Shown in pieces: positions 16,301-24,980 of a stretch of DNA of 50,532 nucleotides (positions within the stretch are counted from its first letter, which is position 1; each line of letters starts with the position of its first letter). Both the position numbers and the translations under genes were made by a program. Source of the DNA: BPJO01 sp037189665 (GTDB lineage Bacteria > Planctomycetota > Phycisphaerae > Tepidisphaerales > Tepidisphaeraceae); contig JBBCIV010000227.1 of the NCBI GenBank assembly GCA_037189665.1, forward strand, positions 1 through 50,532. The letters run 5' to 3'. The notes under the pieces are model-generated. The model was not told where the DNA came from. It saw only the letters and a list, made by a program, of their open reading frames with translations, and did not search any database.

Positions 16301-18037
16301 CTACACGAGTGCCGCTTCTGCGGAGGCATCGGCGGGCGACGGACGATTGGATCGGAGGCGCAGAACAACGAGCGTGAGGTCGTCGTTTGGATCGCCTCCC
16401 TGCCGATGAACGGCGATCGCGCCGAGGATGCTGTGGATGGTCTTTTCCGGGCCGACCGGCGCGGTCTGGAATGCGTCGATCAGGCGCGAGAGCGCGAACT
16501 GTTCGCCGGCGTCGTTCGCGGATTCGACCACCCCGTCGGTGAACAGCACGATTTCGTCGCCGGGCTTCACGGCAGCTCGGAAGGTGTCGTAAACGATCGA
16601 ATCGTCAACGCCAACAACCAGCTGCGGATCGATCGGCACCTCCGATGCGATCCCATCTCGCTTCAACAGCGGCGGCGATTGACCCGCCGACGCGAGCGCG
16701 ACCTCGCCAGTATCGTGATCCACCACCATCGCCAGGATCGTGACGAACTGACCCTGGTACGCCAGCGCGCAGAGTTGGCGGTTCAGTTCGGTCAGGCAGA
16801 CGCCGGGATCGACAACGCTGGGAAGCGTGTTCTTGATGATCAACTGGGTGGTCGCCATCAAGAACGCCGCCGGCAGCCCGTGGCCGCTGACATCGCCGAT
16901 GACCACCGCCGTGCGATGGGTGGGATGATCTGCGTCGATGGGCAGATCAAACCAGTTGTAAAAATCCCCGCTGATGTGCGACGCCGGCTGGTTTTCCGCG
17001 GCGATCTCATATTCGTTGGCGTGCAAAACGGGCTCAGGTAGCCAGTGAAGCTGGATATTGCGGGCCTTCTGGAGATCGCGGTTGATCATCTCCATCCGCA
17101 ATGCTTCGATCCGCCGACGGCCGCGATAGAGGCTGACGGTGGTGGACAGCAGCACCACCCCCACCGCGATCACCATCATCGACGCCCCGCTGGCAAGCTG
17201 CCACACCAGCGGCCGCAGGTTGAGGTCGATCTGTTCGTCCACGCCCTCGCGTCGAGTCAACAAATACCACTTTACGCCCGGTAGTGGCGCGACGGGCTGA
17301 ACGGTCAGCAACGTCAGTCGCCGCTGCTCCCCCATCACCGCGACCGCCGACCCCGCACTGCCGGTATCAATCAGTGCCCGCAGTTGCTGAAGCGCCTCGT
17401 CGTCGCCGACCAACTCGTTCAACTGCTTGCCCGCCGGCGCCTCCCCCGCGCCGGCGAACGTCATCCCACCTTCAATGCCAAGATAGCTGCTGGCCTCCGC
17501 CATGCGGGCGTTGAGGGCCGACAATTCCGTCGACAGCTGTTCGCCCGACAACAACGCCACTCGGACCTGACGGGGATCGTCGGTCGGCGCGGCCAGCAAG
17601 ATATCGACCCCGTCAACCCGGATCGTCGGCCGGTTGATCGACAGCAACTCACGCTGGCGAGCCACCCGCGGCTGCAGGGTTTGGGTCGCCACTTCCGGCG
17701 CGGACACTGGCTCGCCGGTCGCCCGGTCAAACGCCGCGGCGGCGCGAATCCACTGCAGCGGAAGCAGTTCGCCGGTCGACGGCTGGCGATCCAGATCCGG
17801 CAATGCCGTCGCAATCAAACGAACGTTCTGCTCGATGAGCATCGCCGTCGTTCGGGCCCACACCTGCTGCTGGACGCGCGTTTCCTCGAGCTGCCGGTCG
17901 TGCATCGATCGGTATTGGGCGCGGGTGGAGATGTACGCCACCACCAATACAACGAGCAGCAACGCCCCGTGAAGCAGGAAAACCCTTCGAGAATGAAATC
18001 GTCGTGCAATCACCCAGCGCAACCCCGACCCAAACAA
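16301..18037 (-). CDS. RsbU/SpoIIE-type PP2C phosphatase with membrane sensor
   Basis: A 578-residue membrane phosphatase. Two predicted transmembrane helices (about residues 19-38, VFLLHGALLLVVLVVAY, and about 290-312, ASMMVIAVGVVLLSTTVSLY) bracket a periplasmic sensor domain of about 250 residues. The cytoplasmic part is a PP2C/SpoIIE domain with metal-binding Asp motifs GDVSGHGLPAAFLM, LFTDGV and DPNDDLTLVVL. The family dephosphorylates STAS anti-anti-sigma proteins, so the STAS gene at 12543 is a plausible (inferred) partner. The ligand is unknown. It may be co-transcribed with nothing upstream. Confidence 0.9.
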   Translation of the reverse strand: MFGSGLRWVIARRFHSRRVFLLHGALLLVVLVVAYISTRAQYRSMHDRQLEETRVQQQVWARTTAMLIEQNVRLIATALPDLDRQPSTGELLPLQWIRAAAAFDRATGEPVSAPEVATQTLQPRVARQRELLSINRPTIRVDGVDILLAAPTDDPRQVRVALLSGEQLSTELSALNARMAEASSYLGIEGGMTFAGAGEAPAGKQLNELVGDDEALQQLRALIDTGSAGSAVAVMGEQRRLTLLTVQPVAPLPGVKWYLLTRREGVDEQIDLNLRPLVWQLASGASMMVIAVGVVLLSTTVSLYRGRRRIEALRMEMINRDLQKARNIQLHWLPEPVLHANEYEIAAENQPASHISGDFYNWFDLPIDADHPTHRTAVVIGDVSGHGLPAAFLMATTQLIIKNTLPSVVDPGVCLTELNRQLCALAYQGQFVTILAMVVDHDTGEVALASAGQSPPLLKRDGIASEVPIDPQLVVGVDDSIVYDTFRAAVKPGDEIVLFTDGVVESANDAGEQFALSRLIDAFQTAPVGPEKTIHSILGAIAVHRQGGDPNDDLTLVVLRLRSNRPSPADASAEAALV

Positions 18038-18208
18038 CCTCGGCGGACATGCCCTGAAACTATTGTAGCAGCTATCGGACTTCGGTTCGCCCCAGGATGG
18101 CGAACGGGACAGCCCGACGGAAAGAAGATCGCCAGCTCACATCACAGCCCCGCGATTTCGGCCTTTTTCCTCATTTCAACCCCTCCGGTGTTCCGATAAA
18201 TCCCCTAT

Positions 18209-18436
18209 ATGACGGCAGCGACCGGCGAAACCATCTCGCAGTTGATCGAAACCGCGCGTGCTCTCAAGCGGGTCCGCCGGATGCAGCAGGAATTCATGCT
18301 CCTGTGGGCCCTTGACCGCGCCAAGCGGGCAGAACGAAACTTCGAAGAAACCGACTCCAAAGCCGGCGACGACTTTGCCGATCCTAATAATCGCGATTGG
18401 CGGATGCTGTATCGTGGGAGCATCCTGGACGACTAG
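18209..18436 (+). CDS. Small hypothetical protein upstream of fliD
   Basis: A 75-residue acidic-basic helical protein (LIETARALKRVRRMQQEFML then LWALDRAKRAERN) with no recognised family. It is the only plausible gene in the 526 bases between the phosphatase and fliD. The ATG follows a TTCCGATAAA stretch at 18191-18200 that resembles the -10 of flagellar sigma-28 promoters (GCCGATAA) but without a clear -35; if real, transcripts would start close to the ATG. Placement 127 bases before fliD on the same strand makes a flagellar accessory role possible but unproven. Confidence 0.5.
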   Translation: MTAATGETISQLIETARALKRVRRMQQEFMLLWALDRAKRAERNFEETDSKAGDDFADPNNRDWRMLYRGSILDD

Positions 18437-18563
18437 CTAATGCGTGCGTACCGCTCGGGTTGTTCCAGCGCCGAGCGCGGAGGAATCGTATAACTCGACT
18501 GGAACGAGGCCGGCCCTTCTCTCCCGCGTGCGCACGCGAAGAGACCGGCGGCACTGGTCAACA

Positions 18564-21500
18564 ATGGGCAGAATCACCACTGGAGTCGGGCTCGTCTCGG
18601 GCCTCAATTCCAAGGACATCATCGATCAACTGATGACGATCGAGTCCCGCAAGAAGGACTTGGTCAAGGCCCGCGTTGACGCGATCACCACCCAGAAAAC
18701 CGCCTACACCGACGTCTCCACCCGGCTTGTTTCCCTGCGTATTTCCGCCCAGCAGTTCGCCAAGCCCAGTTTTTTTGCTGCCGCCACCGCTACAAGCAGT
18801 GACGAAAACGTGCTGACCGCCTCCGCCAGCAGTGGCGCGGCGGTCGGGTCGTACCAGTTTCAGGTCGCGCGGCTCGTGCAGGCTCAGCAGATGGTCAGCC
18901 GCGGCTTCTCCAGTCCCGACAAGGCGCCGGTCGGCGCCGGCACCCTGACGATCGAAGTGGGCGGCGGCGAGGTGACGCAGGAAAACCTGCTGTCCGACCT
19001 CCGCGGCGGCGCGGGCATCTCACGCGGGCGGATTCGCATCACCGACATGACCGGCAAGGCCGCGGTCGTCGATCTCGGCGACGCCGTGTCGCTCGACGAC
19101 GTGGTGAAGAAGATCAACACCACCGTCGAGATCAACGTCAAGGCGTCGATCCACAACGACCAACTCGTGCTGACCGATCAGTCCGGCGGGCTCGACAGCG
19201 ACCTGGTCGTGCAGGACATCGGCACCACTACTGCCGCCGCCAACCTGGGCATCGCGGGGTCAAACATCCTCGGACAGATCACCGGTGCGTCCCTGCAATA
19301 CCTCGGCCGCGATACCAAGCTCTCGACGCTGAACGACGGCAACGGCGTCTCGAATCGGTCGGGCCCCGATTTCACGATCACCTACCGCGACGGCTCGACC
19401 GCCACCGTCGACATCGGAACGGCCGCCACGCTGGGCGAGGTGATCGACGCCATCAACACTGCCAGCGGCAGTAAGCTCACCGCGTCGATCGCGCCAGGCT
19501 CCAAGAACATCACCCTCACCGACAACACCGGCGGCGGCGGGACGCTCGGCGTCGCGGGCATCGCCGGATCGACCGCCGCCAAAGACCTGGGCATCGAGAA
19601 AAACGGCTCCGGCGCCACCCTCACCGGCGACGCCGTGCTCTCGCGCCTCGGCACCGTCCTGCTCAAAACGCTCAACGGCGGCAACGGCATCACGCTGGGG
19701 ACCATCAGCGTCACCAACCGCAATGGTTCGTCGGGCTCGGTGGACCTGTCCGGCGCTCAAACGCTGCAGACGGCGATCGACGTCATCAACAACGCCGGCC
19801 TGGGCATCAAAGCCGAGATCAACAGCGCCGGCAACGGCCTGCAGGTGACCGACACCACCGGCGGGACCGGCGACCTGGTCATCGCGGATGTCTCCGGCAC
19901 CGGAGCGGAACAACTCGGCCTCGCCGGCACGTTCACCGCCGCCAAGCCGGTGGTGAAAGGCGCGAACCTTCAGCGCAAGTGGGTCAGCGAAGCTTCCCCT
20001 CTCTCCAGCTACAACGGCGGAGGCGGGGTGGCGAGCGGGCGGTTTACCATCCAGGCGGGCGACGGCACGAGTCGGACGATCGCGATCGACACCAACGTCG
20101 ATCTCAACCTCGGCGACGTCGTCAAGAAGATCAACACCGCCTTCGCCGACGGAACCAAGGTGGTCGCGTCCATCAATGCCAAGGGCGACGGCCTGCTGCT
20201 CACCGACAACACCGGCGGCGGCGGGAAGATGATGGTGAAGGACGACAACTCCACCACTGCCGAAGACCTCGGCATCCTGGGCACCGCCGCCACGACGACC
20301 ATCGACGGATCACGCGAAAAGACGATCGAGATCACCGAGACCGACACGCTGGCGCAGGTGCAAACCAAGATCAACAACCTCGGCTACGGCGTGACAGCGC
20401 AAATCCTCAACGACGGCTCGGGCTCAGCCCCGTTTCGACTATCGCTGAACGCCCTCGATTCCGGCCGGGCGGGTCGCGTTACGCTCGACGTGGGCACGAC
20501 TAACCTCGATACCCGCACGCTCGTTCAGGCGCAGGATGCCGCCGTCTTCGTCGGTACTGCCGATGCGGCGCAGCCGTTGCTCATCACCGCCAGCCGCAAC
20601 CAGATCGGCGGCGTCATCAAAGGCGTGAACATCGATCTTCAGGGCATCAGCAAGGAGCCGGTGACCGTCAACATCACGCGCGACGTCGGCAACGTGGGCG
20701 AGGCGCTCACCGCGTTTGCGGAGAAGTTCAACGAGTTGGTCGACAAGATCAACGAGTACACCAAGTTTGACACCGAAACGCTGGAACGCGGCGTCCTGCT
20801 GGGCGACATGTCGATCACGCAGGTCGAAAACGAGATCTACAATATGATCAGCACCGTCGTTCCGACGGCGGGCAAATACCGCATTCTCGCGGACATCGGC
20901 CTGCGCGTCGGCGAAGGCGGGCGGCTGGAGTTCGACCAGGGCAAGTTCGACGCCGCCTATGCCGACGACCCCGAATCGGTTGAAGCGCTGTTCACCGAAA
21001 CCGGCGACGTCATCGCCGACACCACGCGGCTCAACCTGCTTAACCGCGGCGCCGGTGTACAGACCGCCGGCGATGGCGTGCCCGATTTCAAGGCGACACT
21101 GAAAGACGGCACGACGATCGAGGTGGCCATCGGACAGGTGACGACGCTGGGCCAGATCATCTCCAGCATTAACGCCGCCGCCAATGCCAAACTACGAGCC
21201 GAGATCACCGACGACGGCCGGGTAAAGCTCACCGACCTCACCACGGGCTCAGGCGAGTTCGCGTTGCAGCAACTCAACGCCAGCCAGTTGATCTTCGATC
21301 TCGGATTGACGAGCACGCAGGTCGACGGCGTGATCAGCGGTAACCAGTTGAAGGTGGAAAACGCCCTGAACTCGATCAAGGGCGGCATCGGCGTGTCGAT
21401 GCAACAACGGCTGAACAAGCTCATCGACCCGGTCAACGGTATCGTGACGCGCCAGAACAAGACGCTGGATCAGCGGACCGACCAGTTTAACGACCGCATC

Positions 21501-21644
21501 AAGGCTCTCGACGCGCAACTGGCCGCCAAGCGGCTGCGGCTGGAACGGCAGTTCTCGGGGCTGGAAAGCTCGCTGGCGCAACTTCAGACGCAACAGCAAT
21601 CGCTGGGCAACATCCAGACGATCACACAACAATCTTCATCGTAA
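18564..21644 (+). CDS. fliD: Flagellar hook-associated protein 2 (filament cap), very long
   Basis: FliD caps the flagellar filament and guides flagellin assembly outside the cell. The 1026-residue product is about twice the ~470 residues common in enterobacteria. The N-terminus (TGVGLVSGLNSKDIIDQLMTIESRKKDLV) and the C-terminal FliD_C region (about residues 690-1026, ending in a coiled coil) are typical. Between them lie about five hook-IN type modules of ~110 residues, with core strands near residues 154, 269, 379, 491 and 585, and a sixth near 841 within the C-terminal region. Modules share LGEVIDAIN-like and LTDNTGGGG-like words. No ATG-proximal ribosome site is clear; ATG 18564 is chosen by homology of the N-terminus. 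Confidence 0.9.
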   Translation: MGRITTGVGLVSGLNSKDIIDQLMTIESRKKDLVKARVDAITTQKTAYTDVSTRLVSLRISAQQFAKPSFFAAATATSSDENVLTASASSGAAVGSYQFQVARLVQAQQMVSRGFSSPDKAPVGAGTLTIEVGGGEVTQENLLSDLRGGAGISRGRIRITDMTGKAAVVDLGDAVSLDDVVKKINTTVEINVKASIHNDQLVLTDQSGGLDSDLVVQDIGTTTAAANLGIAGSNILGQITGASLQYLGRDTKLSTLNDGNGVSNRSGPDFTITYRDGSTATVDIGTAATLGEVIDAINTASGSKLTASIAPGSKNITLTDNTGGGGTLGVAGIAGSTAAKDLGIEKNGSGATLTGDAVLSRLGTVLLKTLNGGNGITLGTISVTNRNGSSGSVDLSGAQTLQTAIDVINNAGLGIKAEINSAGNGLQVTDTTGGTGDLVIADVSGTGAEQLGLAGTFTAAKPVVKGANLQRKWVSEASPLSSYNGGGGVASGRFTIQAGDGTSRTIAIDTNVDLNLGDVVKKINTAFADGTKVVASINAKGDGLLLTDNTGGGGKMMVKDDNSTTAEDLGILGTAATTTIDGSREKTIEITETDTLAQVQTKINNLGYGVTAQILNDGSGSAPFRLSLNALDSGRAGRVTLDVGTTNLDTRTLVQAQDAAVFVGTADAAQPLLITASRNQIGGVIKGVNIDLQGISKEPVTVNITRDVGNVGEALTAFAEKFNELVDKINEYTKFDTETLERGVLLGDMSITQVENEIYNMISTVVPTAGKYRILADIGLRVGEGGRLEFDQGKFDAAYADDPESVEALFTETGDVIADTTRLNLLNRGAGVQTAGDGVPDFKATLKDGTTIEVAIGQVTTLGQIISSINAAANAKLRAEITDDGRVKLTDLTTGSGEFALQQLNASQLIFDLGLTSTQVDGVISGNQLKVENALNSIKGGIGVSMQQRLNKLIDPVNGIVTRQNKTLDQRTDQFNDRIKALDAQLAAKRLRLERQFSGLESSLAQLQTQQQSLGNIQTITQQSSS

Positions 21645-21664
21645 GCAAAAACGCAGCACGGGTT

Positions 21665-23269
21665 TTATTCCGCATCGGGTTCGGGCTTCGTCGCGGGCTC
21701 GGCGAGCGGGCCAAGTCGATAGAGCTTGCCGGTCTTGGCCTTCACGCGCTCCTTGCCGTCTTCCACTTCCATCACGCCGAAATCGAGGATGTAAAGCGAT
21801 CCGTCCGGGCCAAACTTGGCGTCGATCGGACGTTCCATCGCGTTCTTCAGGTCCCTGGTACGGCTGGCGGGCAAACGCTTGGTGTTGAAGACGAAATCGC
21901 GGACCTCTTTGGAATCGAGATCGACGCGTTTGACCGTGAACCCCTGCGGTCCGGTGAGCTTCTGCCCGCTGGTGGCGAACGGAGCGCGGTCGCCCGACAA
22001 GGTGACGATCAGGCTGCCGCGAAGCGACTGAAACGGCTCGGCTGCGGCACCGGTGATAAAGGTCATCTTCGCGGCACCCGAAAGCGGCGGGAAGACCGCG
22101 CGCAGGAACGCGTTGCGGTCCGGCGGAAGAAGGCCTGAGCTTTCGGCGTCGAGCAGCATGGCGAGTTCGGGATAGCCGGTCTTGGCGATCATCTGCTGCG
22201 GCGGCTGAAAGCGGGCGTTGTCGATTTTTTCGAGGTCGGCGGAATAGTCGGGCCAGCCGAACCACACCTGCCCGCCGGTAATGACGCGGAGCAGGCTGTC
22301 CGGGTCATCCTTCACCGGCCGGGTGCCGCGGAGCTCCATGCCATTGTTGGTGACGAACAGGTTGCCGTATTCGTTGAACACCAGCCCGCGCGGGAGGCGA
22401 ATCCCGTGCGCCTCCACCCGCAGGTCGCCGCCTTCAATCCCGACCGAGTAAATCGCGGCCGTCGGCTTGCCGGTGGACGAGGCAGGAATGCGGAGCTGCC
22501 GCGATGCGCCGAACGCCTGAAACGGCGCGGTCACCGCAATATCGTCGCCGCCAAACAGCCCGCCGCGAGGGTTCTGGGTGGTAAAGCGATAGCCGTTCAA
22601 CTTGAGGTTGGTCAGGGCCCTATCGCAGAAATCGGGGTAGTAATCGACCCACCCGTTGCTCCAGTTATCCAATCCGACGACGCCGCTGTTCGTCGCCGAT
22701 CCCAGCCCGAAGTAGAGCCGGCCGTTGTCGGGGTGGATCGCAAGATCGGTGACGGCGTGATCGCCCTGGGCGGGCAGGTCGCCGACGATGGTGGTGTGAT
22801 TGCCCTCGTAATCAAACGCCGTGATGACGCCGAAGCCATTGGCGTCGCGATGGGAAACGTAAATCTTCCCGTCCGACACCGCCATGCCCCCCACCGGCGC
22901 GTAAAGCCGAAAGCGTTGGCCGATCAGCGGGAGGGTCGATCCCTTGGGATAGATGTAAAACTGCGTCCCGTCGGGCTTGAAGCCGTAGATCTGAACGTCA
23001 TGATCGCCCACCCCGCTTTCGGCGATGAGGACGGAGCCCCGATAGTCCGGATCACTGATATCGAATGCCACCGCAGTGGGCGCCGTAAGGCCGGCAAGAT
23101 GGGTGGTGAGATAGAGGTTAGCGGGGTATTCAACCTCCGATCGATCGATCACCACCTGCTTGTCAGCCGGGATAACGTGCGGCCCCCGGGCACACCCGCC
23201 GGCGAGCAATAAAGCCGCCCCAAGCAGGCACCAGGACCGCACCGCCGATCGATAGACGCAACCGTTCAT
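21665..23269 (-). CDS. Sorbosone-dehydrogenase-like (PQQ-type beta-propeller) lipoprotein
   Basis: A 534-residue exported lipoprotein: signal with lipobox LAGGC (Cys26) and a beta-propeller body. Segments such as LTAPTAVAFD, VGGMAVSDGKIYVSHRD, DLAIHPDNGRLYFGLGS, RLPRGLVFNEYGNLFVTNNG and PIDAKFGPDGSLYILDFGV resemble membrane or soluble quinoprotein glucose/sorbosone dehydrogenases. In this family a PQQ cofactor oxidises aldoses in the periplasm, but many members of this broad group have unknown substrates. The start at 23269 puts the lipobox in place; 23305 is an alternative. It converges with fliD, whose stop is 20 bases away. Confidence 0.8.
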   Translation of the reverse strand: MNGCVYRSAVRSWCLLGAALLLAGGCARGPHVIPADKQVVIDRSEVEYPANLYLTTHLAGLTAPTAVAFDISDPDYRGSVLIAESGVGDHDVQIYGFKPDGTQFYIYPKGSTLPLIGQRFRLYAPVGGMAVSDGKIYVSHRDANGFGVITAFDYEGNHTTIVGDLPAQGDHAVTDLAIHPDNGRLYFGLGSATNSGVVGLDNWSNGWVDYYPDFCDRALTNLKLNGYRFTTQNPRGGLFGGDDIAVTAPFQAFGASRQLRIPASSTGKPTAAIYSVGIEGGDLRVEAHGIRLPRGLVFNEYGNLFVTNNGMELRGTRPVKDDPDSLLRVITGGQVWFGWPDYSADLEKIDNARFQPPQQMIAKTGYPELAMLLDAESSGLLPPDRNAFLRAVFPPLSGAAKMTFITGAAAEPFQSLRGSLIVTLSGDRAPFATSGQKLTGPQGFTVKRVDLDSKEVRDFVFNTKRLPASRTRDLKNAMERPIDAKFGPDGSLYILDFGVMEVEDGKERVKAKTGKLYRLGPLAEPATKPEPDAE

Positions 23270-23385
23270 CTGCACGGCGAAGCAGCCTACAGCCACAAGG
23301 TGCAACTCACAAGTTTGGGCCGTCTCCGTACGCCCCCCAAGTGGGCAACAAGCCGCACGCCCGCCTATAGTTACGCGAAGGACGC

Positions 23386-24327
23386 ATGAAAATGGTCACA
23401 AAAGGTCTTCATCACGTTACCGCCATCGCATCGGACGCACAGCGAAACCACGATTTCTACACCGGCGTGCTCGGATTGAGGCTGGTCAAGAAAACCGTCA
23501 ACTTCGATGACCCCGGCAGCTATCACACCTATTTTGGTGACGAAAGCGGATCGCCGGGAACGATCGTGACGTTTTTCCCGTGGCCCGGCGCGTTTCGTGG
23601 CAAGCCGGGCGCGGGGTACGTCATCGCGACGGCTTACAACATCCCGATCGGCGCGACCGATTTCTGGAAACGGCGGTTCGCCTCGCAGAAAGTGAAGGTC
23701 GTGTCAGAAGAGACGCGTTTCGGCCAGCCCGTGCTCGCCATCGAAGACCCCGACGGGATGATCGTTGAACTGGTCGAGCAGGACAGCCCGCTGACTGCCT
23801 ATGTCGTCGCGGACATTCCGGCGGAGTACGCGCTGCGCGGGTTTCACTCGGTAACGCTTCTCGAACGCTCGCTCGACGCGACCGCCGGCGTGCTCACAGG
23901 CAAGCTGGGGTACCTCGCTGGAGAGACGGCCGAGGGCGACCGACATCGTTTCGTCGCCCCTGGCGACGCACATGGCCGGGTGGTGGACGTAATCGTCGAT
24001 CCGAACGCTGGCCGTGGGTCGTTGGGCGCGGGATCGGTGCATCATGTCGCCTACCGCGCGAAGGACGATCCCGAACACCTCGCCGCGCAGGCCGACCTGC
24101 GCGAAAGCGGGTTCAACGTCTCGCCGGTAATGGACCGGAACTACTTTCATTCCATCTACTTCCGCGAGCCCGGCGGCGTGCTGTTCGAGATCGCCACCGA
24201 CAGCCCAGGCATGACCGTTGACGAACCGCTCGAAACGCTCGGCCAGGCGCTCAAGCTGCCGAGCCAGTACGAGAAGCACCGCGCCGACATCGAACAGGCC
24301 CTCCCGCCACTGGTGGGGGCGCGGTGA
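23386..24327 (+). CDS. VOC-family ring-cleaving dioxygenase (MhqO/LinE type)
   Basis: A 313-residue tandem vicinal-oxygen-chelate protein of the glyoxalase/extradiol dioxygenase fold, with two related halves. N-terminal half: LHHVTAIASDAQRNHDFYTGVLGL and IEDPDGMIVELVE; C-terminal half: SVHHVAYRAKDD, YFHSIYFREPGGVLFEIATD. The His of HHV and Glu of FEIA fit the usual metal-binding positions (inference from the fold). The family includes hydroquinone- and catechol-cleaving and quinone-detoxifying enzymes (MhqO in Bacillus). It overlaps the following hydrolase by GTGA, as in mhqO-mhqD type pairs. The ATG at 23386 could also be 23392. Confidence 0.88.
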   Translation: MKMVTKGLHHVTAIASDAQRNHDFYTGVLGLRLVKKTVNFDDPGSYHTYFGDESGSPGTIVTFFPWPGAFRGKPGAGYVIATAYNIPIGATDFWKRRFASQKVKVVSEETRFGQPVLAIEDPDGMIVELVEQDSPLTAYVVADIPAEYALRGFHSVTLLERSLDATAGVLTGKLGYLAGETAEGDRHRFVAPGDAHGRVVDVIVDPNAGRGSLGAGSVHHVAYRAKDDPEHLAAQADLRESGFNVSPVMDRNYFHSIYFREPGGVLFEIATDSPGMTVDEPLETLGQALKLPSQYEKHRADIEQALPPLVGAR

Positions 24328-24971
24328 ACAACAACGGCATACACGACAACATGCCCTTATTGCACACGGGGGTGGAGGTGGACGGCGCGAAAGCCGTCGC
24401 CCTCCTCCTCCATGGCCGCGGCGGGACGGCGGAAGATTTTTTGGCGCTGGCGCGCTGGATCGACGTCCCCGGCGTCGCCTATCTCGTCCCCCAGGCGGCC
24501 GGGCGGACGTGGTATCCGTACTCGTTCCTCGCGCCGATCGCGCAGAACCAACCCGATCTCGATTCCGCCTTATCGCGCGTCGAATCGATCGTCACGGCGC
24601 TATTGAAACAGAGCGTAGCGAGCGATCGGATCGCGATCGTCGGTTTCAGCCAAGGCGCTTGCCTCGCGAGCGAGTTCGCCGCTCAACACCCGCGTCGCTA
24701 CGGCGCGGTGGCCGCGCTGACCGGCGGGTTGATCGGCCCGCCCGACACGCCGCGCGACTATCCCGGCTCGCTCGCCGGCACGCCGGTATTCCTCGGCGCC
24801 AGCGACCCCGATCCGCACGTGCCTTGGACGCGCGTTGAAGAGACGTCGCGCGTGCTGTCAGGCATGGGCGCGAAGGTGGAGCTCAAGCGTTACGCCAACC
24901 ATCCGCACATGATCGGCGACGACCAGATGGAACACGTGAAAACGATGATCGCCGCGATTGCCGGCGCGTGA
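24324..24971 (+). CDS. Alpha/beta-hydrolase carboxylesterase (MhqD-like)
   Basis: A 215-residue alpha/beta hydrolase of the phospholipase/carboxylesterase (LYPLA-like) family. Motifs: LLLHGRGGTAEDF near the N-terminus (oxyanion-hole HGRGG), GFSQGA with the nucleophile Ser, GASDPDPHVPWTR with the catalytic Asp, and NHPHMIGDDQ with the catalytic His. GTG start overlaps the dioxygenase stop, indicating translational coupling. In Bacillus MhqO and MhqD are induced by quinones and act in their detoxification; that function is inferred here from the pairing. Confidence 0.88.
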   Translation: MNNNGIHDNMPLLHTGVEVDGAKAVALLLHGRGGTAEDFLALARWIDVPGVAYLVPQAAGRTWYPYSFLAPIAQNQPDLDSALSRVESIVTALLKQSVASDRIAIVGFSQGACLASEFAAQHPRRYGAVAALTGGLIGPPDTPRDYPGSLAGTPVFLGASDPDPHVPWTRVEETSRVLSGMGAKVELKRYANHPHMIGDDQMEHVKTMIAAIAGA

Positions 24972-24980
24972 ACACGCGCG

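Noticed and set aside
23360..23375. TATAGT as a promoter -10 for the dioxygenase
   Set aside because: No -35 at a suitable distance.
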